From contig NZ_JFGT01000006.1 of NCBI RefSeq assembly GCF_000599885.1, positions 1-64,000 on the forward strand: 64,000 nt of DNA, in the 5' to 3' direction. This document shows positions 1-9,310 of the stretch, in pieces. The notes below the pieces were generated by a model. It was not told the origin of the DNA. It saw nothing but the letters and a program-made list of their open reading frames with translations, and ran no database searches. Origin of the DNA: Pantoea sp. IMH (lineage in GTDB: Bacteria; Pseudomonadota; Gammaproteobacteria; Enterobacterales; Enterobacteriaceae). The position numbers and the translations under genes are program-made. Position 1 is the first letter of the stretch. Every line of letters begins with the position of its first letter.

Positions 1-18
1 GGGGGGGCCGGGGGGGGG
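1..18. other. poly-G stretch at window edge, probable artefact
   Basis: Sixteen of the first 18 bases are G, in the place where ordinary pgl coding sequence is expected. This does not fit the Pgl protein. Poly-G at a read or contig end is a known artefact of two-colour sequencing chemistry, so these bases should not be trusted. Confidence 0.6.
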
Positions 19-665
19 AGCCGCTACAGGTGGTCAGGGGAATGGACGGCTGCCACTCCGCCAATATCGGGCCGGACAATAAAACGCTCTACGTACCAGC
101 GCTGAAGCAGGATCGCATCTGCCTGTTCGATCTCAGTGAGCAGGGCGAGCTGACCGCGCATTCGCAGCCGCAGGTCACCACCGTTGAAGGCGCCGGTCCG
201 CGTCATATGGTGTTTCATCCCCGCCAGCAGTATGCCTACTGCATCAACGAACTGGACAGCACCGTTGACGTCTGGCAGCTGAATAATGCACATGGCGAAA
301 TGGAGCGGGTGCAGACGCTGGATATGATGCCGGCTGGCTTCAGCGATACCCGCTGGGCGGCAGATATTCATATCACGCCGGACGGGCGTCATCTTTACAG
401 CTGCGATCGCACCGCCAGCGTGCTGGCTATTTTCAGCGTTAGCGAAGATGGTGGATTACTGACGCTGGAAGGGCATCAGCAAACGGAAACGCAGCCACGC
501 GGCTTTAATATCGATCACAGCGGCCGCTATCTGATTACCGCAGGACAGAAATCTCACCACATTGAAGTGTGCAAAATTGCCGGTGAGCAGGGGCTGCTGA
601 CGCCGCTGGGGCGTTATGCCGTTGGTCAGGGGCCGATGTGGGTGGTTGTGCATCGTCTGGACTGA
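3..665 (+). CDS. pgl: 6-phosphogluconolactonase, C-terminal part (5' truncated by window edge)
   Basis: Hydrolyses 6-phosphogluconolactone to 6-phosphogluconate in the cytosolic oxidative pentose phosphate pathway. About 211 recognisable residues correspond to the last two thirds of the E. coli beta-propeller enzyme (331 aa), including [42 protein letters not shown] and the terminal GQGPMWVVV. The first ~120 codons are missing. The frame stays open to the left edge, but codons before about position 24 read Gly/Arg from a G-run that does not resemble Pgl, so the true coding part probably begins near 24. It is convergent with ybhB. Confidence 0.93.
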   Translation, partial: GGRGGEPLQVVRGMDGCHSANIGPDNKTLYVPALKQDRICLFDLSEQGELTAHSQPQVTTVEGAGPRHMVFHPRQQYAYCINELDSTVDVWQLNNAHGEMERVQTLDMMPAGFSDTRWAADIHITPDGRHLYSCDRTASVLAIFSVSEDGGLLTLEGHQQTETQPRGFNIDHSGRYLITAGQKSHHIEVCKIAGEQGLLTPLGRYAVGQGPMWVVVHRLD

Positions 666-699
666 ATGCAGGGGCCTGCTGTCGGGATCGTTGCTGAGT

Positions 700-728
700 A
701 AAAGCAGGGCGGAGTCCTCTCCGCCCTG
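700..728 (-). terminator. Rho-independent terminator of the curA-PfpI-ybhB operon
   Basis: A perfect 9-bp stem (705-713 with 720-728) and a 6-nt loop are followed on the minus strand by CTTTT. It lies just past the ybhB stop and faces pgl. Confidence 0.75.
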
Positions 729-742
729 AGCATATTTCCGTA

Positions 743-1219
743 TCAGGAATAGAGTGCCGTCACGGAGGCACTGGCAAGCTGGTGGAAATGCACATTGAAG
801 CCAACCATCGCGCCACTGGCGGTGTCGTCAACTTCAAGCTTTTCCACGTCCAGCGCGTGCACGGTGAAGATATACCTGTGGCTTTCGCCCTTTGGTGGCG
901 CTGCGCCACCGTAGCCCGCTTTGCCGAAATCGGTCCGGCACTGAACGGTGCCGGAGGGCAGCGCGGCGATACCGGAACCTGCCCCCTGAGGCAGCACGCG
1001 CGTGTCTGCGGGCAGATTGGCGACCACCCAGTGCCACCAGCCAGAGCCGGTCGGCGCATCGGGATCGTAGCAGGTCACAACGAAGCTTTTGGTGCCCGCC
1101 GGCACCTCATCCCACATCAGCTGCGGGGAAAGGTTGTCGCCCTCGTAGCCCATGCCGTTAAAGACATGACGCAGCGGAAGCTTATCGCCATCGTTGAAAT
1201 CCTGGCTTAACAGTTTCAT
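743..1219 (-). CDS. ybhB: YbhB/YbcL family PEBP-like protein
   Basis: Belongs to the phosphatidylethanolamine-binding protein / Raf-kinase-inhibitor-like family. The biochemical role in bacteria is not settled. The 158 aa match the E. coli YbhB length. The ligand-pocket signature DPDAP lies at about residues 52-56, followed by WWHWVVANLP, and there is no signal peptide, so it should be cytosolic. It is the last gene of a leftward operon, 14 nt behind the DJ-1/PfpI gene. In E. coli ybhB also neighbours bioA. Here two extra genes separate them, suggesting a redox or detoxification setting, which is inference. Confidence 0.93.
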   Translation of the reverse strand: MKLLSQDFNDGDKLPLRHVFNGMGYEGDNLSPQLMWDEVPAGTKSFVVTCYDPDAPTGSGWWHWVVANLPADTRVLPQGAGSGIAALPSGTVQCRTDFGKAGYGGAAPPKGESHRYIFTVHALDVEKLEVDDTASGAMVGFNVHFHQLASASVTALYS

Positions 1220-1233
1220 TCCACCTCCTGGTT

Positions 1234-1914
1234 TTATTGATGAAGCAGTTTCAGCAGCTCTTCGGCCGCTGCGGCGGAGGATGCGGGATTCTGTCCGGTC
1301 ACCAGATGACCATCCGTCAGCGTAAAGACGCCCCAGTCATCGGTTTTTTCAAACTGTGCGCCCAGCGATTTCAGCGCATCCTCTACCAGAAAAGGTACCA
1401 CATTCGTCAGTCCGACGGCCTCTTCTTCGCTGTTAGTAAAACCCGTTACCCTTTTGCCTGCCACCAGCGGCGTGCCGTCAGGTTTTTTAGCATGGCGCAG
1501 TACGCCAGGCGCATGGCAAACGGCGCCTACCGGCTTGCCGTTGGCGTAGAAATTTTCAATCAGCTCAATGCTCTTACGATCTTCCGCCAGATCCCATAAC
1601 GGGCCATGCCCGCCGGGATAGAACACCGCATCGAAGTGGCTGCTGTCAATTTTCTCCAGCTGCTGGGTATTGGCCAGCGACTGCTGAGCAGCAACATCGC
1701 GGCGGAAGCGCTCGGTATCACTGGTCTGTGCGTCAGGCTCATCGCTTTTGGGGTCCAGTGGCGGCTGACCGCCCGCCGGGGACGCCAGTACCACATTGAT
1801 GCCGGCATCGCGGAAAACGTACCAGGGAGCGGCAAACTCTTCCAGCCAGAACCCGGTTTTCTTGCCGGTTTCACCCAGCCGGTCATGTGAGGTTAATACC
1901 ATTAGCACTTTCAT
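1234..1914 (-). CDS. DJ-1/PfpI superfamily, type 1 glutamine amidotransferase-like protein
   Basis: A 226-aa protein of the DJ-1/PfpI/Hsp31 superfamily. It shows GGHG at about 101-104 and the nucleophile elbow VCHAPG with Cys133-His134. Relatives act as glyoxalase III/deglycase-like enzymes on reactive aldehydes or as chaperones or proteases. Which activity applies cannot be read from the sequence. It is cytosolic, with no signal peptide. It sits 11 nt behind a curA-like alkene reductase and 14 nt before ybhB, so the three are probably one transcript. The pairing with a reductase of unsaturated carbonyls supports a carbonyl-stress role by inference. Confidence 0.85.
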   Translation of the reverse strand: MKVLMVLTSHDRLGETGKKTGFWLEEFAAPWYVFRDAGINVVLASPAGGQPPLDPKSDEPDAQTSDTERFRRDVAAQQSLANTQQLEKIDSSHFDAVFYPGGHGPLWDLAEDRKSIELIENFYANGKPVGAVCHAPGVLRHAKKPDGTPLVAGKRVTGFTNSEEEAVGLTNVVPFLVEDALKSLGAQFEKTDDWGVFTLTDGHLVTGQNPASSAAAAEELLKLLHQ

Positions 1915-1925
1915 ACTGCTCTCCT

Positions 1926-2969
1926 TTACGGATTATCGCCGGCAACGCGGATCAGCACCTTGCCGAAGTTTTTACCTTCAAGCATACCGATAAAGGTTTC
2001 AGGTGCTTTATCCAGCCCGTCGACGATATCTTCGCGGAAGACGAAGCGGTCTTCTGCCACCCACTGACTCATCTGGCTGAAGAATTCACCGAAGCGGTGA
2101 CCATAGTCCTGAGTGATGATGAAGCCTTGCACGCGTAGCCGCTTGCGCAGAATCGCGCTCTGGAACGGCTGCAGGCGGTCAGGGCCTTTGCCTGCTTCGG
2201 TACTGTTATAGTCGGCAATCAGGCCGCAGACCGGGATCCTGCCTTTGGTATTCATCAAGGGCAGAACGGCATCAAAGACCGGGCCACCGACGCTTTCGAA
2301 GTAGACATCAATGCCGTCGCGACAGTAGCGCTTCAGCGCTTCATCCAGCCCTGACGCGCGGTGGTCCAGGCATTTATCAAAGCCCAGCACCTCTTCAGCG
2401 TAGCGGCACTTCTCTTCGCCGCCGGCTATGCCAACCACGTAGCAGCCCTTCAGTTTAGCTATCTGACCGACCATCGAGCCGACGGCGCCGGTCGCGGCGG
2501 CAACCACAACCGTTTCGCCGGGCTGAGGATTACCAATATCGAGCAGGCCCATATAAGCGGTGAAGCCAGTCATGCCGAGCATACCCAGCGCCCAGGAAGG
2601 GTGCTTCAGAACCGGCCCGCTCAGCTTGAAAAGATCTTTGCCATCTGAAACCGCAAAGTCCTGCCAGCCGCTCTGGCTGACGACCCAGTCGCCGGGCGCG
2701 TAATCTTCGTGGTTTGACTGCTCAACGATGGCCACGGTGCCTGCGCCCATCACCTCATCAATGCCCACCGGCGGCACATAAGAGGGAGCGTCGCTCATTC
2801 TGCCGCGCATATAGGGGTCAAGCGAGAGCCAGACGGTGCGCAGTAAAACCTGACCCTCGCCGGGAGAGGGAACATGCTGAGATTCGAGACGGAAATTCGC
2901 TTCCGAAGGGGCGCCATGAGGGCGCGAAGCCAGCACAATCCGGCGATTAGTTTGTTTATCTTGCGGCAT
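1926..2969 (-). CDS. curA: NADP-dependent alkenal/curcumin-type reductase (CurA/YncB family)
   Basis: A 347-aa zinc-free medium-chain reductase of the leukotriene B4 12-hydroxydehydrogenase type. It reduces activated C=C bonds of alpha,beta-unsaturated ketones and aldehydes with NADPH. Visible marks are SLDPYMRGRM near residue 50, the MLGMTGFTAYMGL stretch and the nucleotide loop AAATGAVGS near 158. There are no zinc-ligand cysteines. It is first in the leftward operon with the PfpI gene and ybhB. The RBS GGAG is 9 nt before ATG, and a perfect dyad lies directly upstream. The symbol is assigned by family, and paralogues with other substrates exist. Confidence 0.87.
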   Translation of the reverse strand: MPQDKQTNRRIVLASRPHGAPSEANFRLESQHVPSPGEGQVLLRTVWLSLDPYMRGRMSDAPSYVPPVGIDEVMGAGTVAIVEQSNHEDYAPGDWVVSQSGWQDFAVSDGKDLFKLSGPVLKHPSWALGMLGMTGFTAYMGLLDIGNPQPGETVVVAAATGAVGSMVGQIAKLKGCYVVGIAGGEEKCRYAEEVLGFDKCLDHRASGLDEALKRYCRDGIDVYFESVGGPVFDAVLPLMNTKGRIPVCGLIADYNSTEAGKGPDRLQPFQSAILRKRLRVQGFIITQDYGHRFGEFFSQMSQWVAEDRFVFREDIVDGLDKAPETFIGMLEGKNFGKVLIRVAGDNP

Positions 2970-2980
2970 ATATTTTCTCC

Positions 2981-3010
2981 TTTACGGGACGTGATCCCGT
3001 AAAAGCGTAG
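2981..3010 (-). promoter_or_regulatory. Candidate promoter -10 and operator dyad of the curA operon
   Basis: A perfect 9-bp inverted repeat (2981-2989 with 2995-3003, arms TTTACGGGA/TCCCGTAAA, 5-nt spacer) lies between the curA RBS and the sequence CTACGCTT (minus strand, 3003-3010). That sequence matches the sigma-S style -10. The dyad would cover the transcription start. It has no T-run and so is not a terminator. Confidence 0.45.
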
Positions 3011-3073
3011 TGCATCAGCGCCATCGCCGCCTGGCGCTGTGTGCCAAAAAGCGCCTGCAGTGCGATTCCGTCA

Positions 3074-4363
3074 TCAGGAAAGAAACAATTCAGGACGTTC
3101 CAGCGCTCCGGCGATCGCCCCGGTCAGCCGCGCCAGCGCTTCAGGCGCGATAATATAAGGCGGCATCAGATAGATTAACCGGCCAAACGGACGGATCCAG
3201 ACGCCCTGATCGACAAAGAAAGCCTGGATCGCCGCCATATTGACCGGTTGGTGCGTTTCCACCACGCCAATAGCGCCCAATACCCGCGTCTCTTTTACCC
3301 TGGCGTGATCGTTAAGCGGCAGCAGAGCTGTCTGCAACTGCGCCTCAATGGCGGCGACCTGCTGCTGCCAGTGGTTCTCCTGCAATATCGCCAGACTTTC
3401 ACTGGCGACGGCACAGGCGAGCGGATTTGCCATAAAAGTCGGGCCATGCATAAAGCAACCCGCTTTGCCGTTGCTGATGGTATCGGCCACCTCTCGCGTG
3501 GTCAGCGTGGCGGAAAGGGTCATGGTACCGCCGGTGAGCGCTTTGCCGACGCAGAGAATATCGGGCGAAATCCCGGCATGCTCGCAGGCAAACAGCTTAC
3601 CGGTACGGCCAAAACCGGTGGCGATTTCATCGGCGATCAGCAGAATGTTGTGCTGATCGCACAGCTCACGTACCCGTTGCAGGTAGCACGGATGATAAAA
3701 GCGCATTCCGCCAGCGCCCTGCACAACGGGTTCCAGGATAACGGCAGCGATCTCTCTGCCATGGAGATGCATTTGTCGGGCAAAATCTTCGATATCCGCC
3801 TCCTGCCAGCTGTCGCCGAAACGGCAGTTTGGCGCTGCGGCGAACAGGTGTGCTGGCAGATACCCCTGATAAAGGCTGTGCATGGAATTTTCGGGATCGC
3901 AGACCGACATCGCGGCAAAAGTATCGCCATGATAGCCGTTGCGCAGCGTCAGGAAGCGCTGACGTTTTTCGCCCCGCGCCTGCCAGTACTGCAGCGCCAT
4001 TTTCATCGCCACTTCTACCGCAACCGAGCCGGAATCAGCCAGAAAAACGCACGTTAGCGATTCGGGGGTCATCTCAACCAGCTGGCGGCAGAGCGCCACG
4101 GCGGCAGGATGCGTGATGCCACCAAACATAACATGTGACATCTGCGCGATTTGCGTCGTCATCGCCCGGTTCAGTCGGGGATGGTTGTAGCCATGTATCG
4201 TCGCCCACCAGGAGGACATGCCGTCGACAAGGCGACGTCCGTCAGCCAGTTCCAGCGAGGTTCCTTCTGCGGCCACAACCGGCCAGACCGGCAGCGGCTC
4301 GCTCATTGAGGTGTAGGGATGCCAGATATGGTCACGGTCAAATGCGAGGTCGGAAGGCGTCAT
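3074..4363 (-). CDS. bioA: Adenosylmethionine-8-amino-7-oxononanoate aminotransferase
   Basis: PLP-dependent transaminase that converts KAPA to DAPA with S-adenosylmethionine as amino donor in biotin synthesis. The 429 aa equal the E. coli length. The N-terminus (DRDHIWHPYTSM), the conserved DGMSSWWATIHGYNHP, the PLP aspartate region LIADEIATGFGRTG and the lysine motif CVGKALTGG are all visible. The open frame extends 6 codons further to a TTG inside the BirA operator. ATG at 4363 is chosen because it aligns with known BioA. Transcribed divergently from bioBFCD and repressed by BirA-biotinyl-AMP. Confidence 0.97.
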   Translation of the reverse strand: MTPSDLAFDRDHIWHPYTSMSEPLPVWPVVAAEGTSLELADGRRLVDGMSSWWATIHGYNHPRLNRAMTTQIAQMSHVMFGGITHPAAVALCRQLVEMTPESLTCVFLADSGSVAVEVAMKMALQYWQARGEKRQRFLTLRNGYHGDTFAAMSVCDPENSMHSLYQGYLPAHLFAAAPNCRFGDSWQEADIEDFARQMHLHGREIAAVILEPVVQGAGGMRFYHPCYLQRVRELCDQHNILLIADEIATGFGRTGKLFACEHAGISPDILCVGKALTGGTMTLSATLTTREVADTISNGKAGCFMHGPTFMANPLACAVASESLAILQENHWQQQVAAIEAQLQTALLPLNDHARVKETRVLGAIGVVETHQPVNMAAIQAFFVDQGVWIRPFGRLIYLMPPYIIAPEALARLTGAIAGALERPELFLS

Positions 4364-4370
4364 AAAATAC

Positions 4371-4403
4371 TTGTAAACCAAAATTAAAAAATTTAGTTTA
4401 CAA
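4371..4403. promoter_or_regulatory. BirA (biotin) operator between bioA and bioB
   Basis: Half-sites TTGTAAACC (4371-4379) and AGTTTACAA (4395-4403) are separated by 15 nt. They match the enterobacterial BirA box with one mismatch in the right arm. The site lies between the divergent bioA and bioB starts and should repress both. Confidence 0.93.
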
Positions 4404-4451
4404 GTATAACCAGACCGTCACCCCAAACGACAGCAATTTTTGGAGCATGCA

Positions 4452-5483
4452 ATGGCAACCCCCTGGACGATCTCGCAGGCACAGGCCCTGTTTGATAAGC
4501 CTTTTCTCGAACTGCTATTTGAAGCGCAGCAGGTTCACCGTCAGCACTTTGATCCGCGTCAGGTTCAGGTCAGCACGCTGCTGTCGATCAAAACCGGCGC
4601 CTGTCCGGAGGACTGTAAATACTGCCCGCAGAGCGCCCGTTATAAAACCGGACTGACATCAGAACGGCTGATGGAGGTGGAAGAAGTGCTCAGCGCCGCA
4701 CGTAAAGCGAAAGCGGCGGGTTCCGATCGCTTCTGCATGGGGGCGGCGTGGAAAAATCCTCATGAGCGCGATATGCCTTACCTTGAAGAGATGGTCAAAG
4801 GCGTCAGAGCGATGGGGCTGGAGACCTGTATGACGCTTGGCACGCTGAGTGATGAACAGGCGCAACGCCTGGCGCATGCCGGCCTGGATTACTACAACCA
4901 CAATCTCGATACCTCACCCGAGTTTTACGGCAACATCATCACCACCCGCAGCTATCAGGAACGCCTCGATACACTGGGAAAAGTGCGTGATGCCGGGATT
5001 AAAGTCTGCTCTGGCGGTATCGTTGGGCTGGGCGAAACCGTTGACGATCGCGCTGGCTTGCTGGTGCAGCTGGCCAACCTGCCTATCCCGCCGGAAAGTG
5101 TGCCAATCAATATGCTGGTGAAGGTCAAGGGAACGCCGCTGGCGGAAAACGAGGACGTCGATCCTTTTGATTTTATCCGCACTATCGCGGTGGCCCGTAT
5201 CATGATGCCGACATCCCATGTACGCCTCTCCGCCGGGCGCGAGCAGATGAGTGAACAGACGCAGGCTATGTGCTTTATGGCCGGCGCGAACTCCGTGTTT
5301 TACGGTTGCAAACTGCTGACCACGCCGAATCCGGAAGAGGATAAGGATATGCAGCTGTTCCGCAAGCTCGGCCTGAATCCGCGCCAGAGCACTACAGCGG
5401 CGGGCGATAACGAACAGCAGCAGGCGCTGGCCGGGCAGCTGCTCCAGGCTGATACCGAACAGTACTATAACGCGGCCCGCTAA
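4452..5483 (+). CDS. bioB: Biotin synthase
   Basis: Radical-SAM enzyme inserting sulfur into dethiobiotin. The SAM-cluster motif CPEDCKYC places Cys51, Cys55 and Cys58. Later motifs include [38 protein letters not shown] and the arginine region VRLSAGRE, with the [2Fe-2S] ligand residues retained. The 343 aa agree with E. coli (346). The frame is open from a TTG at 4440, but ATG at 4452 has a TGGAG RBS 6 nt upstream and aligns with known BioB. First gene of bioBFCD. Its TAA is followed directly by the bioF ATG. Confidence 0.97.
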   Translation: MATPWTISQAQALFDKPFLELLFEAQQVHRQHFDPRQVQVSTLLSIKTGACPEDCKYCPQSARYKTGLTSERLMEVEEVLSAARKAKAAGSDRFCMGAAWKNPHERDMPYLEEMVKGVRAMGLETCMTLGTLSDEQAQRLAHAGLDYYNHNLDTSPEFYGNIITTRSYQERLDTLGKVRDAGIKVCSGGIVGLGETVDDRAGLLVQLANLPIPPESVPINMLVKVKGTPLAENEDVDPFDFIRTIAVARIMMPTSHVRLSAGREQMSEQTQAMCFMAGANSVFYGCKLLTTPNPEEDKDMQLFRKLGLNPRQSTTAAGDNEQQQALAGQLLQADTEQYYNAAR

Positions 5484-6638
5484 ATGAGCTGGCAGCAACG
5501 GCTTGACCAGGCGCTGGCGGCGCGCCATGAGAAAGCGCAGTTTCGACAGCGTCGTATTAACCAGCAGGGCGACGCCAGAACGCTGCGGATAGAAGGACGA
5601 AATTACCTCAATTTCTCCGCGAATGATTATCTGGGGCTGAGCCAGCATCCCCGCATCATCAGGGCCTGGCAACAGGGTGCCGCACGCTACGGCGTCGGCG
5701 CAGGGGGGTCAGGACACATCACCGGCTATCATCCGGCCCATGCGGAATTTGAACAGCGGCTCGCCAGCTGGCTGGGATACCCGCGGGCGCTGCTGTTCAT
5801 CTCAGGATTTGCCGCGAATCAGGCCATTATTGCGGCGATGATGGCGAAAAATGACGTTATTTATGCGGATAAGCTCTCCCACGCCTCGCTGCTGGAAGCG
5901 GCAGCGCTGAGTCCGGCGACGTTACGCCGCTTTGCACATAACCAGCCTGATTCGCTTGGCAGGCTCTTTGCCAGACCGCACCAGGGAGAAGCGCTGGTGG
6001 TGACGGAGGGCATCTTCAGTATGGATGGCGACCAGGCGCCGCTGGCGGCGTTACAGGCGGTTTCCCGGCAGCACAGCGGCTGGCTGCTGGTGGACGATGC
6101 ACACGGCGTGGGCGTCATCGGTGAGGAGGGGCGCGGCAGCTGCTGGCAGCAAAAGGTGATGCCGGAGCTGCTGGTGGTGACCTTTGGTAAAGCGTTCGGC
6201 GTCAGCGGTGCGGCGGTGCTCTGCCAGAACGACACGGCGGATTATCTGCTGCAGTTCGCCCGTCACCTCATTTACAGCACGGCGATGCCTCCTGCCCAGG
6301 CGTGTGCGCTTGATGCGGCGCTGACCTGCATACAGCAGGGGGATGATTTGCGTGAGCAGCTTCAGAGTGCTATCCGGCTTTTCCGGCAGGGCGCGCGGGA
6401 ACGGGGACTGAATATCGCGGCGTCTGAAACGGCTATTCAACCGCTGATCGTGGGGGATGAGGTGCGAACGCTGAAGCTGGCAGAGATGCTGCGTCAGCAG
6501 GGATGCTGGGTGACGGCGATCCGTCCGCCCACCGTACCGCCGGGAACGGCCCGGCTGCGTATCACGCTCAGCGCAGCGCATCAGCCGGAGGATATAGAAC
6601 GACTGCTGGAGGTAGTGCATGACGCAATGGGTCAATAA
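5484..6638 (+). CDS. bioF: 8-amino-7-oxononanoate synthase
   Basis: PLP enzyme of the alpha-oxoamine synthase family. It condenses pimeloyl-ACP with alanine to form KAPA. The 384 aa match the family length. Seen are [44 protein letters not shown] and the Schiff-base lysine in [12 protein letters not shown] (about residue 237). Its start abuts the bioB stop and its end overlaps bioC by 20 nt, which suggests translational coupling. Confidence 0.97.
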   Translation: MSWQQRLDQALAARHEKAQFRQRRINQQGDARTLRIEGRNYLNFSANDYLGLSQHPRIIRAWQQGAARYGVGAGGSGHITGYHPAHAEFEQRLASWLGYPRALLFISGFAANQAIIAAMMAKNDVIYADKLSHASLLEAAALSPATLRRFAHNQPDSLGRLFARPHQGEALVVTEGIFSMDGDQAPLAALQAVSRQHSGWLLVDDAHGVGVIGEEGRGSCWQQKVMPELLVVTFGKAFGVSGAAVLCQNDTADYLLQFARHLIYSTAMPPAQACALDAALTCIQQGDDLREQLQSAIRLFRQGARERGLNIAASETAIQPLIVGDEVRTLKLAEMLRQQGCWVTAIRPPTVPPGTARLRITLSAAHQPEDIERLLEVVHDAMGQ

Positions 6639-7377
6639 GGAGGCCGTGGCCCAGGCCTTTGGCCGCGCCGCCCGCCATTATGATCGGCACGCTGAACTTC
6701 AGCGGCTGAGTGGGGAAGGGCTGGCGGCGCTCGCCAGCCGCAGGCAGGAGATGCTGGTGCTTGATGCCGGCTGTGGCACCGGCTGGTTCAGTCGCCGCTG
6801 GCGTGAGGCCGGTAATCAGGTTACCGCGTTTGATTTGTCTGCTGAAATGCTGCAGCAGGCGGAAGCGCAACAGGTGGCCGACTGCTATCGGCAGGGAGAT
6901 ATCGAGGCGCTGCCTTTTGCCGCGCAGACGTTCGATCTTTGCTGGAGTAATCTGGCGGTGCAGTGGTGCAGCGATCTGCGGCGTGTACTGACCGGGTTCA
7001 GGCATGTTACCCGGCCAGGCGGGCAGGTTCTTTTCTCAACGGTGACCAGTGGCTCATTGCAGGAACTGAAAACGGCCTGGGAGAAAAATGATATGGCCGC
7101 GCCGGTAAATACGTTTCTAACGCCGGAGGAGGTCGCCGGGGCAGGAGAAGGGCTGGCGCTGCGTCTCCAGCCGCACAGCATTACGATGGCTTTTCCCGAT
7201 CTGCTCAGCCTGCTTCATTCTTTGAAAGGGATCGGGGCGACGCATTTACATCAGGGCCGCAACGGCGGTCCATTGATCCGTTCTCAACTGCAAAAGCTGG
7301 CATGTGACTGGCCGCAGGACAGTCGCGGTTATCTGCTCAGCTATCAACTGATTTATGGAGTGATTCACTGTGACTGA
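6619..7377 (+). CDS. bioC: Malonyl-ACP O-methyltransferase
   Basis: SAM-dependent methyltransferase that caps malonyl-ACP as its methyl ester and so starts pimeloyl synthesis. The 252 aa are typical. The SAM-binding loop [12 protein letters not shown] is at about residues 48-59 and the second motif [12 protein letters not shown] follows near 107. It overlaps bioF by 20 nt and bioD by 8 nt. Its place in the BirA-controlled operon fits its role. Confidence 0.95.
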   Translation: MTQWVNKEAVAQAFGRAARHYDRHAELQRLSGEGLAALASRRQEMLVLDAGCGTGWFSRRWREAGNQVTAFDLSAEMLQQAEAQQVADCYRQGDIEALPFAAQTFDLCWSNLAVQWCSDLRRVLTGFRHVTRPGGQVLFSTVTSGSLQELKTAWEKNDMAAPVNTFLTPEEVAGAGEGLALRLQPHSITMAFPDLLSLLHSLKGIGATHLHQGRNGGPLIRSQLQKLACDWPQDSRGYLLSYQLIYGVIHCD

Positions 7378-8044
7378 ACGCTGGTTTATTACCGGAACCG
7401 ATACGGAAACAGGCAAAACGGTCGCCAGCTCGGCGCTGCTTCAGGCGGCAAAACGGGCGGGGAAAGTGAGCGTCGGTTACAAACCCGTCGCTTCCGGTTG
7501 CGAAGTAACGGCGGAAGGCGTACGTAACAGCGATGCGCTGGCTTTGCAGAAATACTCTGCGCTGGCGCTCCCTTACGAGAGCATTAATCCTCTGGCCTTT
7601 CTTGAACCCACGTCGCCACATATCGTCAGTGCGGAAGAAGGCCGGCCCATTGCGTTTAGCCAGCTCTCCGCAGGCCTTGCGGCGCTGACGCAGCAGGCGG
7701 ACTGGGTGCTGATTGAAGGCGCAGGCGGCTGGTTTACGCCGCTGTCAGTCAGTACCACCTTCGCCGACTGGGTGCAGCAGGAACAACTGCCGGTGGTGCT
7801 GGTCGTCGGCATTAAGCTGGGCTGTATTAATCACGCCATGCTGACCGCCCAGGCGATAGCCGCGAGCGGCCTGCGACTGGCTGGCTGGATAGCCAATGAT
7901 ATTCAGCCGCCCGGAAAACGTCACCATGAGTACCTTGCCACGCTCAGGCAGCGGCTTCCCGCGCCGCTGCTCGGTGAGATCCCGTACCTGACCGATGCCG
8001 CCGCGTTCGACAACCTTGGCCAGTACGTCACGCTGCCCGCCTGA
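7370..8044 (+). CDS. bioD: ATP-dependent dethiobiotin synthetase
   Basis: Forms the ureido ring of dethiobiotin from DAPA, CO2 and ATP. The P-loop GTDTETGKT is at residues 9-17, and IEGAGGWFTPLS follows near 105-120. The 224 aa match E. coli BioD (225). The start is a GTG at 7370 that overlaps the bioC end, and no better ATG exists. Last gene of bioBFCD. No clear intrinsic terminator follows. A bulged hairpin lies at about 8051-8091 without a T-run. Confidence 0.95.
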   Translation: MTERWFITGTDTETGKTVASSALLQAAKRAGKVSVGYKPVASGCEVTAEGVRNSDALALQKYSALALPYESINPLAFLEPTSPHIVSAEEGRPIAFSQLSAGLAALTQQADWVLIEGAGGWFTPLSVSTTFADWVQQEQLPVVLVVGIKLGCINHAMLTAQAIAASGLRLAGWIANDIQPPGKRHHEYLATLRQRLPAPLLGEIPYLTDAAAFDNLGQYVTLPA

Positions 8045-8091
8045 TCCTGATAATGCCGCCGGAGAAGCCTTTTCTTGCTCCGGCATTACAC

Positions 8092-8808
8092 TCATACCCT
8101 GAGCCAGGTATTCACCATATGCTCATCAAGCTGGGCAACCTTGCCATGCGCAACATTGCGCCCACGATGCAGCAGCAAAAAATAATCCGCAACCTTGCGA
8201 ATAAAAGAGAGACGCTGTTCCAGCAACAGGATCGTCAGGCCAAAATCGTGATTCAGAATATGGATCAGATTTCCCGTCTCTTCTTCCAGCCAGGGCGACA
8301 TTCCGTCGGTTGGTTCATCCAGGATCAGCAGCTTAGGCTGCAACACCAGCGCCCTCGCCAACGCCAGCTGCTGCTGCTGGCCGGGTGGCAGCTCGCCGCT
8401 GCGCTGGTGCCGCAGCGCGTAAAGCGCAGGGAAGAGGGTGTAAACCATCGGCGGTATCGCCGGATGAAGATCGCCCTCTTTGCCCGCCAGCAAAGCGATA
8501 TGCAGGTTATCTTCAACGCTGAGCTGCGAGAAAATATGCCCCCGCTGCGGCACGTAGCCAATACCCAGCGCGGCACGCTGTTCCACAGGTTGCAGCACTA
8601 AATTCTGTGGCGGCAGATCACCTTCCTGCCAGATCATGGAGCCGCTGTTAACCGGCAAATGGCCCATGATGCAGTTAACCAGGGTCGTTTTCCCCATGCC
8701 TGGCTGGCCCAGCACGCCGGTACAGGTGCCGGGCGGCAAATCCAGATCCATATCCCAGAGAATATGATTTTGGCCGTAAAATTGGTTTACCGAACGTAAG
8801 CTGAGCAT
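8092..8808 (-). CDS. Orphan UrtE-like ABC transporter ATP-binding protein
   Basis: A 238-aa ABC ATPase closest by eye to UrtE, the urea-importer ATPase of the branched-chain amino-acid transporter type: SVNQFYGQNHILWD, then VNCIMGHLPVNSG. Walker A is GQPGMGKTT (34-42), the Q-loop is YVPQ near 85-88 and Walker B is LLILDEP near 160-166. The signature motif reads LPPGQ (140-144) instead of LSGGQ, an unusual change. No urtABCD, urease or permease gene lies in the window, so the partners are unknown. ATG at 8808 is chosen over an upstream TTG because GGAGGAG lies just before it. Opposite in direction to bioD and uvrB. Confidence 0.75.
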   Translation of the reverse strand: MLSLRSVNQFYGQNHILWDMDLDLPPGTCTGVLGQPGMGKTTLVNCIMGHLPVNSGSMIWQEGDLPPQNLVLQPVEQRAALGIGYVPQRGHIFSQLSVEDNLHIALLAGKEGDLHPAIPPMVYTLFPALYALRHQRSGELPPGQQQQLALARALVLQPKLLILDEPTDGMSPWLEEETGNLIHILNHDFGLTILLLEQRLSFIRKVADYFLLLHRGRNVAHGKVAQLDEHMVNTWLRV

Positions 8809-9310
8809 CTGACTCTCTCCTCCAGACAATTTTCGGTTGCGCCCGATTGCGTCCGCTCCCTGGCGGCGACGCAGCTTCAGCGCTTAGCAGGAAAACCCTG
8901 CAGCTCTCTTTATCTCGCTCTGGTGTTGAGAAACGCGAGGCGGTCAGGAGTTAGCCTGCAATTCGCGGGCCAGAATCATCATTTTTGCTTAAGAGTGCCG
9001 GAAAGGGGCAATCAGGACCGCTGATTAGTCAATGATGTTAACTAATTGCTCCGGGAAATGGTCTGTTGCACTTCGCCAGTGCTGACGGAGAGAAAAATGG
9101 CTCGCAATTATCTGTCATCAGGACAAAAAAAAGCGGCAGACCTACGACGAAAAGCGCAACAAAAGGGCTGGCAGAAGCGGATGAAGTATGCATTGCTGGC
9201 GTGCCAGTTCTGCAATTTAAAGCGAAAAAAAAGCAAAAAAAAATATTTCGTCGCTCAGCGCCAGCCTTACGCCGGTTTATACACATCAGTCTGGTTGGGC
9301 GTTGAAATCA

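Noticed and set aside
3248-4057. Long plus-strand frame inside bioA
   Set aside because: Antisense shadow of a GC-rich coding gene, no family match.
4364-4381. TTG start giving bioA six more residues
   Set aside because: The codon lies within the BirA operator and the extra residues are absent from known BioA proteins.
8051-8091. Hairpin after bioD as a terminator
   Set aside because: The stem is interrupted by a bulge, the loop is long and no T-run follows on either strand.
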